Assembly: GCF_016406105.1 (NCBI RefSeq)
Contig: NZ_CP066308.1
Coordinates: forward strand, 3,149,501-3,213,500
DNA from: Brevibacillus composti
Lineage (GTDB): Bacteria; Bacillota; Bacilli; Brevibacillales; Brevibacillaceae
Direction of reading: 5' to 3'
DNA: 64,000 nt
In this document: positions 41,376 through 49,839 of the stretch, in pieces
Layout: the number at the start of each line of letters is the position of its first letter
How positions within the stretch are numbered: position 1 is the stretch's first letter
Made by a program: the position numbers and the translations under genes
The notes under the pieces: generated by a model
What the model was told of the DNA's origin: nothing
What the model saw: only the letters and a program-made list of their open reading frames with translations
The model's database searches: none

Positions 41376-42512
41376 ATGGACAAATTACGCGTCCTCCATG
41401 TTATAGGCGGAGGAGAGTTTGGCGGCGCGGAACAGCATATTCTCAATCTGTTGGCATCTCTCCCTGCAGATGAAGTGGAGGCGGCGGTAGTCTGCTTTTA
41501 CGACTCCCTTTTTGCAAGCGAGCTGCGCAAAGCTGGCGTGCCCGTCATCGCCCTGGACCGTTTCGGGCGTTTTGACTTGCGGCTGCTGCAGGCGCTGCGG
41601 GAGGCATTTCGCTCTTTTCAGCCGCATCTCATACATACACACGGGGTAAAAGCCAACTTTTTCTCCCGATTGGCTGCCAGAGGCAGCGGCGCAACACTGC
41701 TGACGACCGTGCACAGTTCACTGCGCTACGACTATACCCATCCGCTCGCCTACGCCCTCGTCTCCCTGATGGAGCGCGGGACACGCAGGTGGAATCGGCA
41801 TTACATCGCGATCAGCGGGGCCATCGCCGAGATTTTGCAAAAGGATGGCGTCGCCCAGGATAACATCAGCATCATCTACAACGGGACAGACCTCTCCCCA
41901 TACAGACAGACGGACCGAAAGGATTCGGACCGGATCCGGCTTCGCGAGGAATGGGGCATTCCGCAGGATGTCTTTTTGTTTGGAACGGTTGCCCGGTTCG
42001 TACCGGTCAAGGGCCTTCCTCTGTTGGTCGACGCTTTCGCGGCGCTTGTGCGGGAATGTGCGGATGCGACTCCTCACCTCGTGATGGTCGGGGATGGACC
42101 CGAGCGTCCGATCCTGGAAGCAAAGGTACGAGAGCACGGCCTGGAAGGAAGAGTCGCTTTCGGCGGCTTTCGGCAAGATATACCCGCCTGCCTCCACGCT
42201 TGCGATGCGTTCGTCCACTCTTCGTACTACGAAGGGCTCGGCTATACCATCATCGAAGCGATGGCTTCGGAGGTGCCGGTCGTGGCCAGCCATGTCGGGG
42301 GCGTGAGAGAGTTCGTCACCGATCATCAGACAGGGCTTGCGGTAGAGCCTGGCGATACAGCCGGATTGACACGAGCGATGATGGAACTCTTGCAGGAGCC
42401 TGAGCTGCGGGCCCGTCTGGCACAGAATGCGCTTGCTCTGGTGGAGGGCAGCTTTACCATCCAGCAGATGGCGGCGCAAACGCTGGCGCTGTACCGCGAG
42501 CTGCTCGAGTAA
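41376..42512 (+). CDS. GT4-family glycosyltransferase
   Basis: A 378-residue retaining GT-B enzyme of the GT4 type. It begins DKLRVLHVIGGGEFGGAEQH, the GG-AEQ segment being usual in this branch; HTHGVKANFFSRLAARGSG and LTTVHSSL follow. The second domain shows GTVARFVPVKGLPLLVDAFA and FVHSSYYEGLGYTIIEAMAS with the E-x7-E motif, then PVVASHVGGVREFV. It probably adds a sugar to a lipid-linked precursor on the cytoplasmic side. Transcribed alone from its own promoter, with a terminator directly downstream. Confidence 0.9.
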   Translation: MDKLRVLHVIGGGEFGGAEQHILNLLASLPADEVEAAVVCFYDSLFASELRKAGVPVIALDRFGRFDLRLLQALREAFRSFQPHLIHTHGVKANFFSRLAARGSGATLLTTVHSSLRYDYTHPLAYALVSLMERGTRRWNRHYIAISGAIAEILQKDGVAQDNISIIYNGTDLSPYRQTDRKDSDRIRLREEWGIPQDVFLFGTVARFVPVKGLPLLVDAFAALVRECADATPHLVMVGDGPERPILEAKVREHGLEGRVAFGGFRQDIPACLHACDAFVHSSYYEGLGYTIIEAMASEVPVVASHVGGVREFVTDHQTGLAVEPGDTAGLTRAMMELLQEPELRARLAQNALALVEGSFTIQQMAAQTLALYRELLE

Positions 42513-42540
42513 TCCCCCTGCATGCGTGAATAGCAGTGCA

Positions 42541-42572
42541 GAGAGAGAAGGATTCCCCTTCTCTCTTTTTTC
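42541..42572 (+). terminator. Rho-independent terminator after the glycosyltransferase gene
   Basis: GAGAGAAGG (42543-42551) pairs with CCTTCTCTC (42557-42565), followed by TTTTTTCTTTG. Confidence 0.85.
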
Positions 42573-42696
42573 TTTGCCCTCCCTCCTTTTTCCGATCTTT
42601 CATTTTTCTGTTGCTTGCCTGCAAACATTTTGGTTTGATTAAAAAGAATCATTCGCGATTGCGAGTCGAGGAAACAAGGAAAGGGCGGGACATGCG

Positions 42697-43524
42697 ATGA
42701 AATTATTTCTTTCCGTAGACATGGAGGGCATCTCTGGCATCGTAGACACCTCTTATATCAATCCGGACTCGGGCACGAACTATGCACGCGGCCGTCAATT
42801 CATGACGGAGGACGCCAATGCCGTCATCGAAGCGGCCCTGGAATGGGGGGCGACAGAAATCCTCGTAGCTGACAGCCACAACACGATGAACAATATTCTC
42901 TGGGAATCGCTTCACCCCAAAGCCAAGCTGCTGGCCGGTTCCCCCCGCAATTTTTCCATGATGCAGGGTTTGGACGACAGCTTCGACGCGGCTTTCTTCA
43001 TCGGCTACCATACGCGGCAAGGCATCCCGGGTGTCCTCAGCCACACGATGTCCGGCGTGGTGCGAAATATGTACATCAACGGTCGGGTCGTGGGCGAATT
43101 TGGCTTTAATGCCGTATATGCAGGCTTGTACGGGGTTCCCGTCTGTCTCGTCTCCGGCGACAATCTGATCGCCCGCGAATCCAGCGAACTGATCCCCGGT
43201 ATCAGTACGGCGATTGTCAAAACAGCGGTATCCCGCACTTCGGCGATCTGTTTGTCCCGGGAGCAAGCCACCGCGGAATTGAAACAGAAAACCAAGCTGG
43301 CCCTCTCCCGTGTGCAAGAGGTTAAGCCCCTGGTCTTCGCAGAGCCATTGGAGCTGGCGATTGAGTTTTCTCATGCAGGGCAAGCGGAGATGGCGGCCGA
43401 CGTACCTGGTACCCGCTACGACACGGAAACCGGGATCGTGAGCTGCTCGCCGAAGGACCAGCACGAGCTGTACAAAACGATGCGGGCCATGATCAACCTG
43501 GCGGCAGGCGCGCAATTCTTTTAA
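42697..43524 (+). CDS. dppA: D-aminopeptidase DppA (M55)
   Basis: A 275-residue zinc metallopeptidase of family M55, removing N-terminal D-amino acids such as D-Ala from short peptides; it assembles as a decamer in Bacillus. The metal-binding start is KLFLSVDMEGISGI with Asp8 and Glu10; the further His ligands fall in EILVADSHNTMNNI and FFIGYHTRQGIPGVLSHTMS. Length equals Bacillus DppA (274). In Bacillus it leads the dppABCDE operon; here no transporter genes follow, only an rlmA remnant starting at its stop codon. A role in recycling cell-wall D-amino acids is likely by family. Confidence 0.93.
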   Translation: MKLFLSVDMEGISGIVDTSYINPDSGTNYARGRQFMTEDANAVIEAALEWGATEILVADSHNTMNNILWESLHPKAKLLAGSPRNFSMMQGLDDSFDAAFFIGYHTRQGIPGVLSHTMSGVVRNMYINGRVVGEFGFNAVYAGLYGVPVCLVSGDNLIARESSELIPGISTAIVKTAVSRTSAICLSREQATAELKQKTKLALSRVQEVKPLVFAEPLELAIEFSHAGQAEMAADVPGTRYDTETGIVSCSPKDQHELYKTMRAMINLAAGAQFF

Positions 43525-43526
43525 GG

Positions 43527-44072
43527 CGTTCTCCGCTTCATGCCGTCATCAGCCAGCGCATCAGCCGCCTGCTCCGCCACCGCGAACGGCCGATGATTCT
43601 GGATGCCGGGTGCGGGGAAGGCTCTCATGCGTCCCGCATTCAGGAGAGCGCGAGGCACAGCTTCTCGACACCGCTCTTGGCTGTCGGGATTGATCTTTCC
43701 AAAGAGCCGGCCAATTACGCCGAATTTCGACAATTGCTCACGGATGACAGCTTGGTGATAAAGGTCGTTCCGGGACGTCACTACCTCCGGGAAATCAGAG
43801 AGATTTTGTACGAAGACACTGACAAGCAAGCCTACGCCAACGAAACGACCCTTGCCCATTTTTCCGATCACTTTGCGTGGACCGATGCGGAAACGATCAC
43901 CTATCGGTTTCCCTTGGAAAATCATTTGCTCGAGCCTTTGCTCGGGATGACCCCGCTGTTCTGGGGGACGACCGAAGAGCGTCTGCGCCGTGCAAAACTG
44001 CGTGATGTGCCTGCCGTCACCGTAGATTTGACCATCTTGTACGGCAGAAACCCATCGGCTCGAAACGAATAG
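43527..44072 (+). pseudogene. Remnant of 23S rRNA (guanine-N1)-methyltransferase gene (rlmA type)
   Basis: The readable frame begins SPLHAVISQRISRLLRHRER then MILDAGCGEGSHASRI, matching the middle of RlmA proteins, and ends with MTPLFWGTTEERLR, PAVTVDLTILYGR, matching the C-terminus. The zinc-binding N-terminal 70-80 residues are absent: homology starts directly at the dppA stop. Inside, VGIDLSKE runs straight into PANYAEFRQLL, so about 40-45 residues including SAM-binding motifs II-III are missing. The remaining 159-codon frame from ATG 43593 has no ribosome site. I read it as a decayed gene. Confidence 0.75.
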
Positions 44073-44146
44073 CTGGATTCGGAAGAAACAAACGAATCGA
44101 TGCGGAAAGCAGCAAACTAGCGGAACTGGAAGATACGAAAGGATAA

Positions 44147-44195
44147 AGAAAGCTCCCCCGGAAACATTTGAAACGTTTCCGGGGGAGCTTTTTTG
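44147..44195. terminator. Bidirectional terminator between rlmA remnant and nucleotide-sugar dehydrogenase
   Basis: A perfect long stem, AGCTCCCCCGGAAAC with GTTTCCGGGGGAGCT (44151-44165 with 44175-44189), flanked by an A-rich and a T-rich side. It ends the dehydrogenase gene on the minus strand and any plus-strand transcript from dppA. Confidence 0.85.
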
Positions 44196-44196
44196 A

Positions 44197-45495
44197 TTAT
44201 ATTCTGACCACAGTCACCTGCTCATCCAGAGAGCGCGGGATGCGGTTTTTCGTGTCGAACAGGATCGGCGACGGATTCATCAGAGCGATGACTTCCTTCC
44301 AATCCAGATCGCTGAACTCCTTCTGCACAGCCGTCAGCATCAATGCGTCTGCTCCTCTGACCGCCTCTTCCATCGTCTCCGCCTTGTGCTTGTAGCGGGT
44401 CGGCACCGCCGGATCGTAAGAGTGGACGTCCACGCCTTTGGCGGTGAGCACGTCGATCAAATCATGCACAGGGCTGACGCGATCGTCGTTGGAGAAGTCC
44501 TTCATCGCCAGGCCGAATACGGCCACGCGACTTCCCGCGAGCGTCTTGCCTTTTTCCTGCAAGGCTTTTTCCAGCATGCCCGCCAGTACGGACGGTACGC
44601 TGTCATTGGTCGACCGCGCCATCTGCAGAAGCGGGAGCGGAACGCCCAGCTCGCGTGCTTTTGGCTGCAAGTAGTACAGGGCATTGGGGAGGCAGAAACC
44701 GCCTACGCCTGGTCCCGGTGTCAACAGATTGACCCGCTTGTGGGTATTGGCCACGCGAATCATTTCAAAGGTATCGATGCCGAATGACTCGGCAAACCGG
44801 GCGAATTCCTGAACCATCGCGATATTCACATCGCGCTGAATATTTTCAATTACTTTTGCTGTTTCCACCACGCGGATATCGGAAATCGTAATCTCCGTCT
44901 CACTGATGAAGGACAAAAGCTGCCTTCCTTTTTCCGCGCTCTCTTCGTTGATGCCTCCAAGCACGAGCGGCATGTGGATAAACTCCTCAAAAGCTCGTCC
45001 TTCGGCGATGCGCTCCGAGCAGTAGGTCAGGTAAAAATCAACACCTGCGCGCAGTCCGCTGGCTTCTTCCAGCAGCGGCAGGATCACTTCTTCTGTCGTG
45101 CCGGGGACAACCGTGCTGCGAATCATGACAGTATCGCCCTTTTTCAGCACTTTCCCCAGAGTCAGGGCACAGTTTTTCAGCGGTCCGAGGTCGGGGTCTC
45201 CGTTGTAGACGGGCAATCCGACCGTGATGATGTAATTCGTCACCTCGGCGGCTGCTTCTTCATAGGAAGTGGTCGCACGAAAACGGCCGGCAGCGATCTG
45301 CTCGCGCAAAATTTCCGCCAGTGTCTTGCCTTGATAGGATTCCAGGTGATGCGACTGTCCCCGATTGATATCCTCGACGACATGGGGCATGACATCCACT
45401 CCGACCACATGCGCCCCTTTCAAGGCGTAGGTAAGCGCCAGCGGCAGCCCGACAAACCCTAATCCGACAACAGCAACGCGTATTGGCTGAGTCAT
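44197..45495 (-). CDS. UDP-sugar dehydrogenase (WecC/UDP-N-acetylhexosamine type)
   Basis: A 432-residue NAD-dependent nucleotide-sugar 6-dehydrogenase, making a UDP-uronic acid. The Rossmann motif is VAVVGLGFVGLPLALTYAL; the motif YCSERIAEGRAFEEF with VLGG follows, as in UDP-ManNAc/GalNAc dehydrogenases. The active-site cysteine lies in PGPGVGGFCLPNALYYLQPK. In the family this motif is normally GGxCxPxDPxYL or GGSCFPKD; the aspartate after the cysteine is replaced here by Ala. The C-terminal domain has VFGLAMKDFSNDDRVSPVHD. It probably supplies an acidic sugar for the local polymer. It is transcribed toward the terminator at 44147. Confidence 0.88.
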   Translation of the reverse strand: MTQPIRVAVVGLGFVGLPLALTYALKGAHVVGVDVMPHVVEDINRGQSHHLESYQGKTLAEILREQIAAGRFRATTSYEEAAAEVTNYIITVGLPVYNGDPDLGPLKNCALTLGKVLKKGDTVMIRSTVVPGTTEEVILPLLEEASGLRAGVDFYLTYCSERIAEGRAFEEFIHMPLVLGGINEESAEKGRQLLSFISETEITISDIRVVETAKVIENIQRDVNIAMVQEFARFAESFGIDTFEMIRVANTHKRVNLLTPGPGVGGFCLPNALYYLQPKARELGVPLPLLQMARSTNDSVPSVLAGMLEKALQEKGKTLAGSRVAVFGLAMKDFSNDDRVSPVHDLIDVLTAKGVDVHSYDPAVPTRYKHKAETMEEAVRGADALMLTAVQKEFSDLDWKEVIALMNPSPILFDTKNRIPRSLDEQVTVVRI

Positions 45496-45544
45496 TTTAT
45501 ATCTCCTCTTTCACGTCTCGAATATGAGTGAATCCGAAGATCCC

Positions 45545-45619
45545 CTACGACAGGTAATAGACCCCCGCCGCGATAAATACGACACACAGAACGATCAGGA
45601 CCTTGTACAACGTCTCCAA
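45545..45619 (-). CDS. Possible 24-residue membrane peptide
   Basis: A very short frame starting TTG, seven bases after a GAGGAGG site, giving ETLYKVLIVLCVVFIAAGVY then YLS. It is a single hydrophobic helix. A GTG two codons upstream overlaps the site. It lies between yshE and the dehydrogenase gene, 49 bases before the latter. The good ribosome site is the main support; it may be chance. Confidence 0.35.
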   Translation of the reverse strand: METLYKVLIVLCVVFIAAGVYYLS

Positions 45620-45724
45620 GGCCACGCCTCCTCATCCCTCTTTGCATTCTGCAAGTTCTAATTATACTCCCCATTGAAACATGGTTCAATCTCAGGCGCT
45701 TCTTCGCCACCAAGCTGACGAAAA

Positions 45725-46135
45725 TTACCTCGTCAGACTGGCTCCGATGACAAAGGAAAAACCGATGGACAGGACCATCGAGATAAGGCCAATGGCCCGG
45801 TTGTCCCTGCCGATCTCATCGTCCACCCGGAAGCCGGGGGTCATAAATTCAAAGATGAAATAGCTGCCGAGCAGAAGGAAAAAGCCAAAAGTGCCCCAGA
45901 TCAGCGCTTGTCCAATCGAGTCGTGGTGCTGAATCGAATAGCTGAAAATATTGGCGATCCCAAACAATTTTCCGCCCGTGGCCATCGCGACGGCCACATT
46001 GCCTTTTTTCAACTCTTGCCATACCTGATAACGCGTGACCAGCTCAAATACAGAGAGAAAGACGACCATCGCAAGGCCGGTCACCGTGTAGTACGCAAAT
46101 GTTCCAAAATAAGGATTTTGCAATAACTGTTCCAT
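45725..46135 (-). CDS. yshE: DUF350 membrane protein
   Basis: A 136-residue protein with four membrane helices of the DUF350 family, equivalent to Bacillus YshE, which also follows mutS2. Text such as ELKKGNVAVAMATGGKLFGI, with the AVA...G pattern, is typical. Function is not established. Two ATG codons adjoin; the second (46135) is better spaced from GGAGG and is chosen. It lies 20 bases downstream of mutS2 and is probably cotranscribed. In Bacillus lcfA comes next; here the envelope island intervenes. Confidence 0.85.
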   Translation of the reverse strand: MEQLLQNPYFGTFAYYTVTGLAMVVFLSVFELVTRYQVWQELKKGNVAVAMATGGKLFGIANIFSYSIQHHDSIGQALIWGTFGFFLLLGSYFIFEFMTPGFRVDDEIGRDNRAIGLISMVLSIGFSFVIGASLTR

Positions 46136-46155
46136 CATGAACCTCCGTCCATTCC

Positions 46156-48513
46156 TTACTTCAGCTCGACGATGGTCGCGCCTACGCCTCCTTCGCCTTG
46201 GCCGCCCAAGCGAAACGATTTGACGCTGCGATGCTGACGCAGGTAGTCATGTACCCCTTTTCGCAGCATGCCGGTCCCATGCCCGTGAATAATGGAGACG
46301 GAGTGAAAACCGGCCAGCAAAGCCTCATCCAGATACTGGTCGATTTCGCGAATCCCGTCCTCGACGTTGTACCCGCGCAAATCCAGCTCCAGCTTGGCCG
46401 TGCTCCGGCTGCGCTTGACCGCTGTGTACTCCACCGTTTGCTGCGGGGCTTTGAAGGAGGTGAGGAGGTTCATGTCCTCCCGTTTCACTTTCATTTTCAT
46501 GATGCCGATCTGCACCAGGTATTCATCATTGTTCACTTTTTCCAGAACCGTGCCCTTTTGGCCGAAGCTGGTGACCATTACCTCGTCCCCCGCTTTGATC
46601 TGGGCCGCCTTTACTGCTTTCGCTGGCTTTTTGACTTTCTCCTTCTCCAGCTCCATCACCGCATTGCCGAGTCGTTTTTTCGCCTCGATCAAGCGGTGTT
46701 CCTTAATCTCTACGCCTTCTTTCATCATGCTTCTCAGCTCGCGGATGACCGATTCGGCCTCTTCCTTAGCCAGCTGCACAGCGATTCGGGCTTCTTCCTC
46801 CGCTTCCTCCAGGAGCTTGTTTTTCTCCTCGGCAAAACGGGCCCGCTCCTCCTCCAGCTGCGCCCGGAGCTGTTCCGCTTCGCGCCGCAAGCTCTCCGCG
46901 GTCTCCCGCTCTGCCTCTGCGGTTTTGCGGTTGCTCTCCAGGGAGGCGATCATGCTCTCCACCTGGTTGTCTTCTTCGCTGATGGAGCTGCGGGCGGTCT
47001 CGATGATCTCCTCGGGCAGTCCCAGCCGTTTGGCGATCGCAAAGGCATTGGATCTGCCGGGCACGCCGATCAGCAGGCGGTAGGTGGGACGCAGGGTCTC
47101 CACGTCGAATTCCACGCTCGCATTGATCACGCCCGCTCTGTCGTAGGCATAGGCCTTCAGCTCGCTGTAATGCGTCGTCGCAATCAGCCGCGCTCCGCGG
47201 CGGATGACGTGATCGATGATGGACATTGCCAGTGCGGCCCCCTCTGTCGGGTCCGTCCCGGCGCCCAGCTCGTCAAACAGAACCAGGCTTCGCTCATCCA
47301 TATGGGCGAGAATGTGAATAATATTGGTCATATGGCTGGAGAATGTGGACAAGCTCTGTTCGATCGACTGCTCGTCTCCGATGTCGGCAAAGACTGAGGA
47401 AAAGACGGTCACTTCGCTCTCTTCTTCAGCCGGTATCTGCAATCCGGCCATGGCCATCAGGGACAGCAGGCCGACCGTCTTCAGCGAGACGGTTTTCCCC
47501 CCTGTATTGGGGCCGGTCACGACAATGGCATTGTAGCTGCCGCCCAGCTCCACATCCACGGGGACGACCGATTGATGGGGGATGAGCGGATGACGCGCTT
47601 TTTTGAGGCGCAGGTAGCCCCGGTCATTGATCCGCGGACAGACCGCCTTCATCTCTTTGGCGAGCTGCGCTTTGGCGAACATGAAGTCCAGTTCGGCCAG
47701 CGCATCGGTATTTTCCTTCAGTTTTTCTACAGCTTGGGCGACCAGCTCTGTCAGCATGTAGAGGATGCGCTCCACTTCCCTCTCCTCGCGCAGCCGCAGC
47801 TCGCGAAGCTTGTTGTTCATGGAAACGACGGCCTCCGGCTCGATGAACAGAGTAGCTCCCGACGCCGATTGATCGTGGACGATCCCGCCGAAGACGTGGC
47901 GGTACTCCTGCTTGACCGGGATGACAAAGCGGTCTCCACGGATCGTCACAATATTTTCCATCAGCATTTTTTGGTAAGACGAAGAGCGCGTCATCTGATC
48001 CAGCTTTTCTCGGACCCTGGCCTCCAGTTGGCGCATCTCCTGTCTGATCTGGCGGAGCTCCTGGCTGGCGCTGTCCATGACCTCGCCGTTTTCATCGACG
48101 CAGCGACGAATTTCGGTCTCCAGGTCGCGCAGTCCCTCGATGCGTTCCGCCTGGTATTGCAGCATCGGCAATGGCTCATCTTCGCACAGGTCCAGCAAAA
48201 AGGTACGCAAGCGGCGGCCGGCTCCAATGGTGCCAGCGATGTCCAGAAGCTCCATGGGCGCGAGCATGGCGTTTAAGCGGGCGCGCTGGATCGGTCCCCG
48301 GATGTCGCGAATGCCTCCGAGGGGGACGCTGCCTTTGAGGCGGAGAGCCGTCACAGCCTCCTGGGTAGCCTGCTGCGCGGCCTCTACCTCTTCGATCCGC
48401 AAATAGGGCAAGAGCGCCTCCGCTTTTTCTTTTCCGTATATAGACGTCGCCTTATCCATCAAGAGAGCGACGATTTTCTCGTATTCCAAGGTTTTTAAAA
48501 CCCGCTGTTCCAC
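46156..48513 (-). CDS. mutS2: Endonuclease MutS2
   Basis: A 785-residue MutS2. The family suppresses homologous recombination and, as shown in Bacillus, rescues collided ribosomes. The MutS ATPase core has the Walker A motif VTGPNTGGKTVSLKTVG, Walker B SLVLFDELGAGTDPTEGAAL and ATTHYSELKAYAYD. A long coiled coil follows (residues 515-620, rich in Glu/Arg). The C-terminal Smr nuclease domain shows LDLRGYNVEDGIREIDQYLD and VSIIHGHGTGMLRKGVHDYL. The start is GTG at 48513 after AAAGGAGG. Downstream is yshE; the usual upstream cvpA-polX pair is replaced by larE-larB and a holin-like gene. Confidence 0.96.
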   Translation of the reverse strand: MEQRVLKTLEYEKIVALLMDKATSIYGKEKAEALLPYLRIEEVEAAQQATQEAVTALRLKGSVPLGGIRDIRGPIQRARLNAMLAPMELLDIAGTIGAGRRLRTFLLDLCEDEPLPMLQYQAERIEGLRDLETEIRRCVDENGEVMDSASQELRQIRQEMRQLEARVREKLDQMTRSSSYQKMLMENIVTIRGDRFVIPVKQEYRHVFGGIVHDQSASGATLFIEPEAVVSMNNKLRELRLREEREVERILYMLTELVAQAVEKLKENTDALAELDFMFAKAQLAKEMKAVCPRINDRGYLRLKKARHPLIPHQSVVPVDVELGGSYNAIVVTGPNTGGKTVSLKTVGLLSLMAMAGLQIPAEEESEVTVFSSVFADIGDEQSIEQSLSTFSSHMTNIIHILAHMDERSLVLFDELGAGTDPTEGAALAMSIIDHVIRRGARLIATTHYSELKAYAYDRAGVINASVEFDVETLRPTYRLLIGVPGRSNAFAIAKRLGLPEEIIETARSSISEEDNQVESMIASLESNRKTAEAERETAESLRREAEQLRAQLEEERARFAEEKNKLLEEAEEEARIAVQLAKEEAESVIRELRSMMKEGVEIKEHRLIEAKKRLGNAVMELEKEKVKKPAKAVKAAQIKAGDEVMVTSFGQKGTVLEKVNNDEYLVQIGIMKMKVKREDMNLLTSFKAPQQTVEYTAVKRSRSTAKLELDLRGYNVEDGIREIDQYLDEALLAGFHSVSIIHGHGTGMLRKGVHDYLRQHRSVKSFRLGGQGEGGVGATIVELK

Positions 48514-48557
48514 AAATGTGCCTCCTTTATCTGTCTGAAAAACACCATTCAGCTTTT

Positions 48558-48585
48558 ATTATATCACGCGGGCTTGTGCAAGAAT
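48558..48585 (-). promoter_or_regulatory. Probable mutS2 promoter with extended -10
   Basis: A perfect TATAAT (48558-48563) preceded by TGA on the minus strand, 45 bases before the GTG start. The -35 (ATTCTT, 48580-48585, 16-base spacer) is weak. Confidence 0.5.
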
Positions 48586-48671
48586 AATTTAACGCGATTC
48601 CCACGGCATAGTTATCTTCCCAAATAGCCAAACTGAAAAGGAATCTACTTCTGCAAAGGAGGAGCACACAC

Positions 48672-49046
48672 ATGACGATATTGCGCCACGTAATCCGTTT
48701 TGTGGTTGCCGCTGTCGTATTGATGTTCGTCGGTTTTCTCGTGCCCGGCTTTTCCGTTAACAATTTTTGGACCGCACTGCTCGCGGCAGTCGTTATCGCA
48801 ATCTTGGGGTGGATCGTAGAAGCATTTTTCGGAGATCGCATCTCTCCGTACAATCGCGGCATTGTTGGCTTCCTCGTCAGCGCAGCAGTCATTTACCTGA
48901 CGCAGTTTGTCGTTACCGGTTTTTATGTGACTATTCTGGGGGCCCTGCTGGCTTCCCTGGTCATCGGGATTATCGACCTGTTCATTCCGATCAAGACACA
49001 TATGGATTTTCGTGATGGCGACGCCGGCAAAAAACAGCAGACGTAA
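48672..49046 (+). CDS. Phage-holin-4/YvlD-superfamily membrane protein
   Basis: A 124-residue protein with four hydrophobic segments of the PF04020 type (YvlD-like). It starts MTILRHVIRFVVAAVVLMFV and contains VPGFSVNNFWTALLAAVVIA, typical of the family. Despite the phage-holin name, chromosomal members act in the envelope or are of unknown role, and nothing phage-like is near. The ATG follows AAGGAGGAG. It is divergent from mutS2 and convergent with larB, with a hairpin between the latter two. Confidence 0.8.
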   Translation: MTILRHVIRFVVAAVVLMFVGFLVPGFSVNNFWTALLAAVVIAILGWIVEAFFGDRISPYNRGIVGFLVSAAVIYLTQFVVTGFYVTILGALLASLVIGIIDLFIPIKTHMDFRDGDAGKKQQT

Positions 49047-49060
49047 AATCCCGGATAGAT

Positions 49061-49096
49061 CAAGAGCCAACCCCCTTCGGTTGGCTCTTGCTGTCT
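49061..49096. terminator. Hairpin between holin-like gene and larB
   Basis: CAAGAGCCAACC (49061-49072) pairs perfectly with GGTTGGCTCTTG (49079-49090). The flanks are T-poor, so termination in either direction is probable but not certain. Confidence 0.55.
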
Positions 49097-49839
49097 TATA
49101 CGCTTTGTCTGTGAATCATCCCGGCCAAATAGCCCGCGCCAAATCCGTTGTCGATATTGACCACTGCCACGCCATTGGCACAGGAGTTGAGCATGGACAA
49201 CAGAGCGGCGATGCCTCCCAGATTGGCGCCGTAACCGACACTGGTGGGAACGGCGATGACCGGCTTGTCGACCAGTCCGGCAAGCACGCTGGCCAGGGCC
49301 CCCTCCATACCGGCGATGCAGACGATCACCGCCGCCCCGCGAATCTCGTCCAGGCGTTGAAACAGCCGATGAATCCCGGCTACTCCCACGTCTGCGATCA
49401 CTCGCGCCTCACTGCCAAAGCAGCGTACCGTCCAGGCCGCTTCCTGGGCAACCGGCCAGTCGGAGGTGCCCGCGGCGACGATCGCTACATACCCCTCACG
49501 CACCGGCTCGAAGGGCTTTTGCGCGCCGATCAAAAGACGCGCCTCTTTTTCATAGCGGACATCCGGCCAGTGGCGCAGCACTGCCTCGGCTTGCTCCTCA
49601 TTAATGCGAGTAGCCAGCACCAGCTCCTGATGCTCTCGGAGCCTTGAAAAAATTCCCACTAATTGTTCGGGACTTTTGCCAGCTCCATAGACGACTTCGG
49701 GAAAACCGGTCCGCCGGTTGCGATCCAGATCCAGTGTGGCATACTCCAGTCGGCTGCTGCCGGAGAGCAGCTCCGTCGCCTGATCGATGTCTATTTTTCC
49801 GGCCTGAAAGTCTTGGAGCACCTTTTTCAGATTATCCAT
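49096..49839 (-). CDS. larB: LarB, pyridinium-3,5-biscarboxylate mononucleotide synthase
   Basis: A 247-residue protein of the LarB family. LarB carboxylates nicotinic acid adenine dinucleotide and hydrolyses it in the first step to the nickel-pincer nucleotide cofactor of lactate racemase-type enzymes. The C-terminal PurE-like domain is clear (VAAGTSDWPVAQEAAWTVRC, IAVPTSVGYGANLGGIAALL, CANGVAVVNIDNGFGAGYLA). The ATG at 49839 overlaps the larE stop by 8 bases. LarC, which inserts nickel, and LarA are not in the window. Confidence 0.88.
   Translation of the reverse strand: MDNLKKVLQDFQAGKIDIDQATELLSGSSRLEYATLDLDRNRRTGFPEVVYGAGKSPEQLVGIFSRLREHQELVLATRINEEQAEAVLRHWPDVRYEKEARLLIGAQKPFEPVREGYVAIVAAGTSDWPVAQEAAWTVRCFGSEARVIADVGVAGIHRLFQRLDEIRGAAVIVCIAGMEGALASVLAGLVDKPVIAVPTSVGYGANLGGIAALLSMLNSCANGVAVVNIDNGFGAGYLAGMIHRQSV

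Noticed and set aside
48672..49046. Prophage remnant suggested by a holin-like gene
   Set aside because: PF04020 proteins are common chromosomal membrane proteins; no other phage gene is near.
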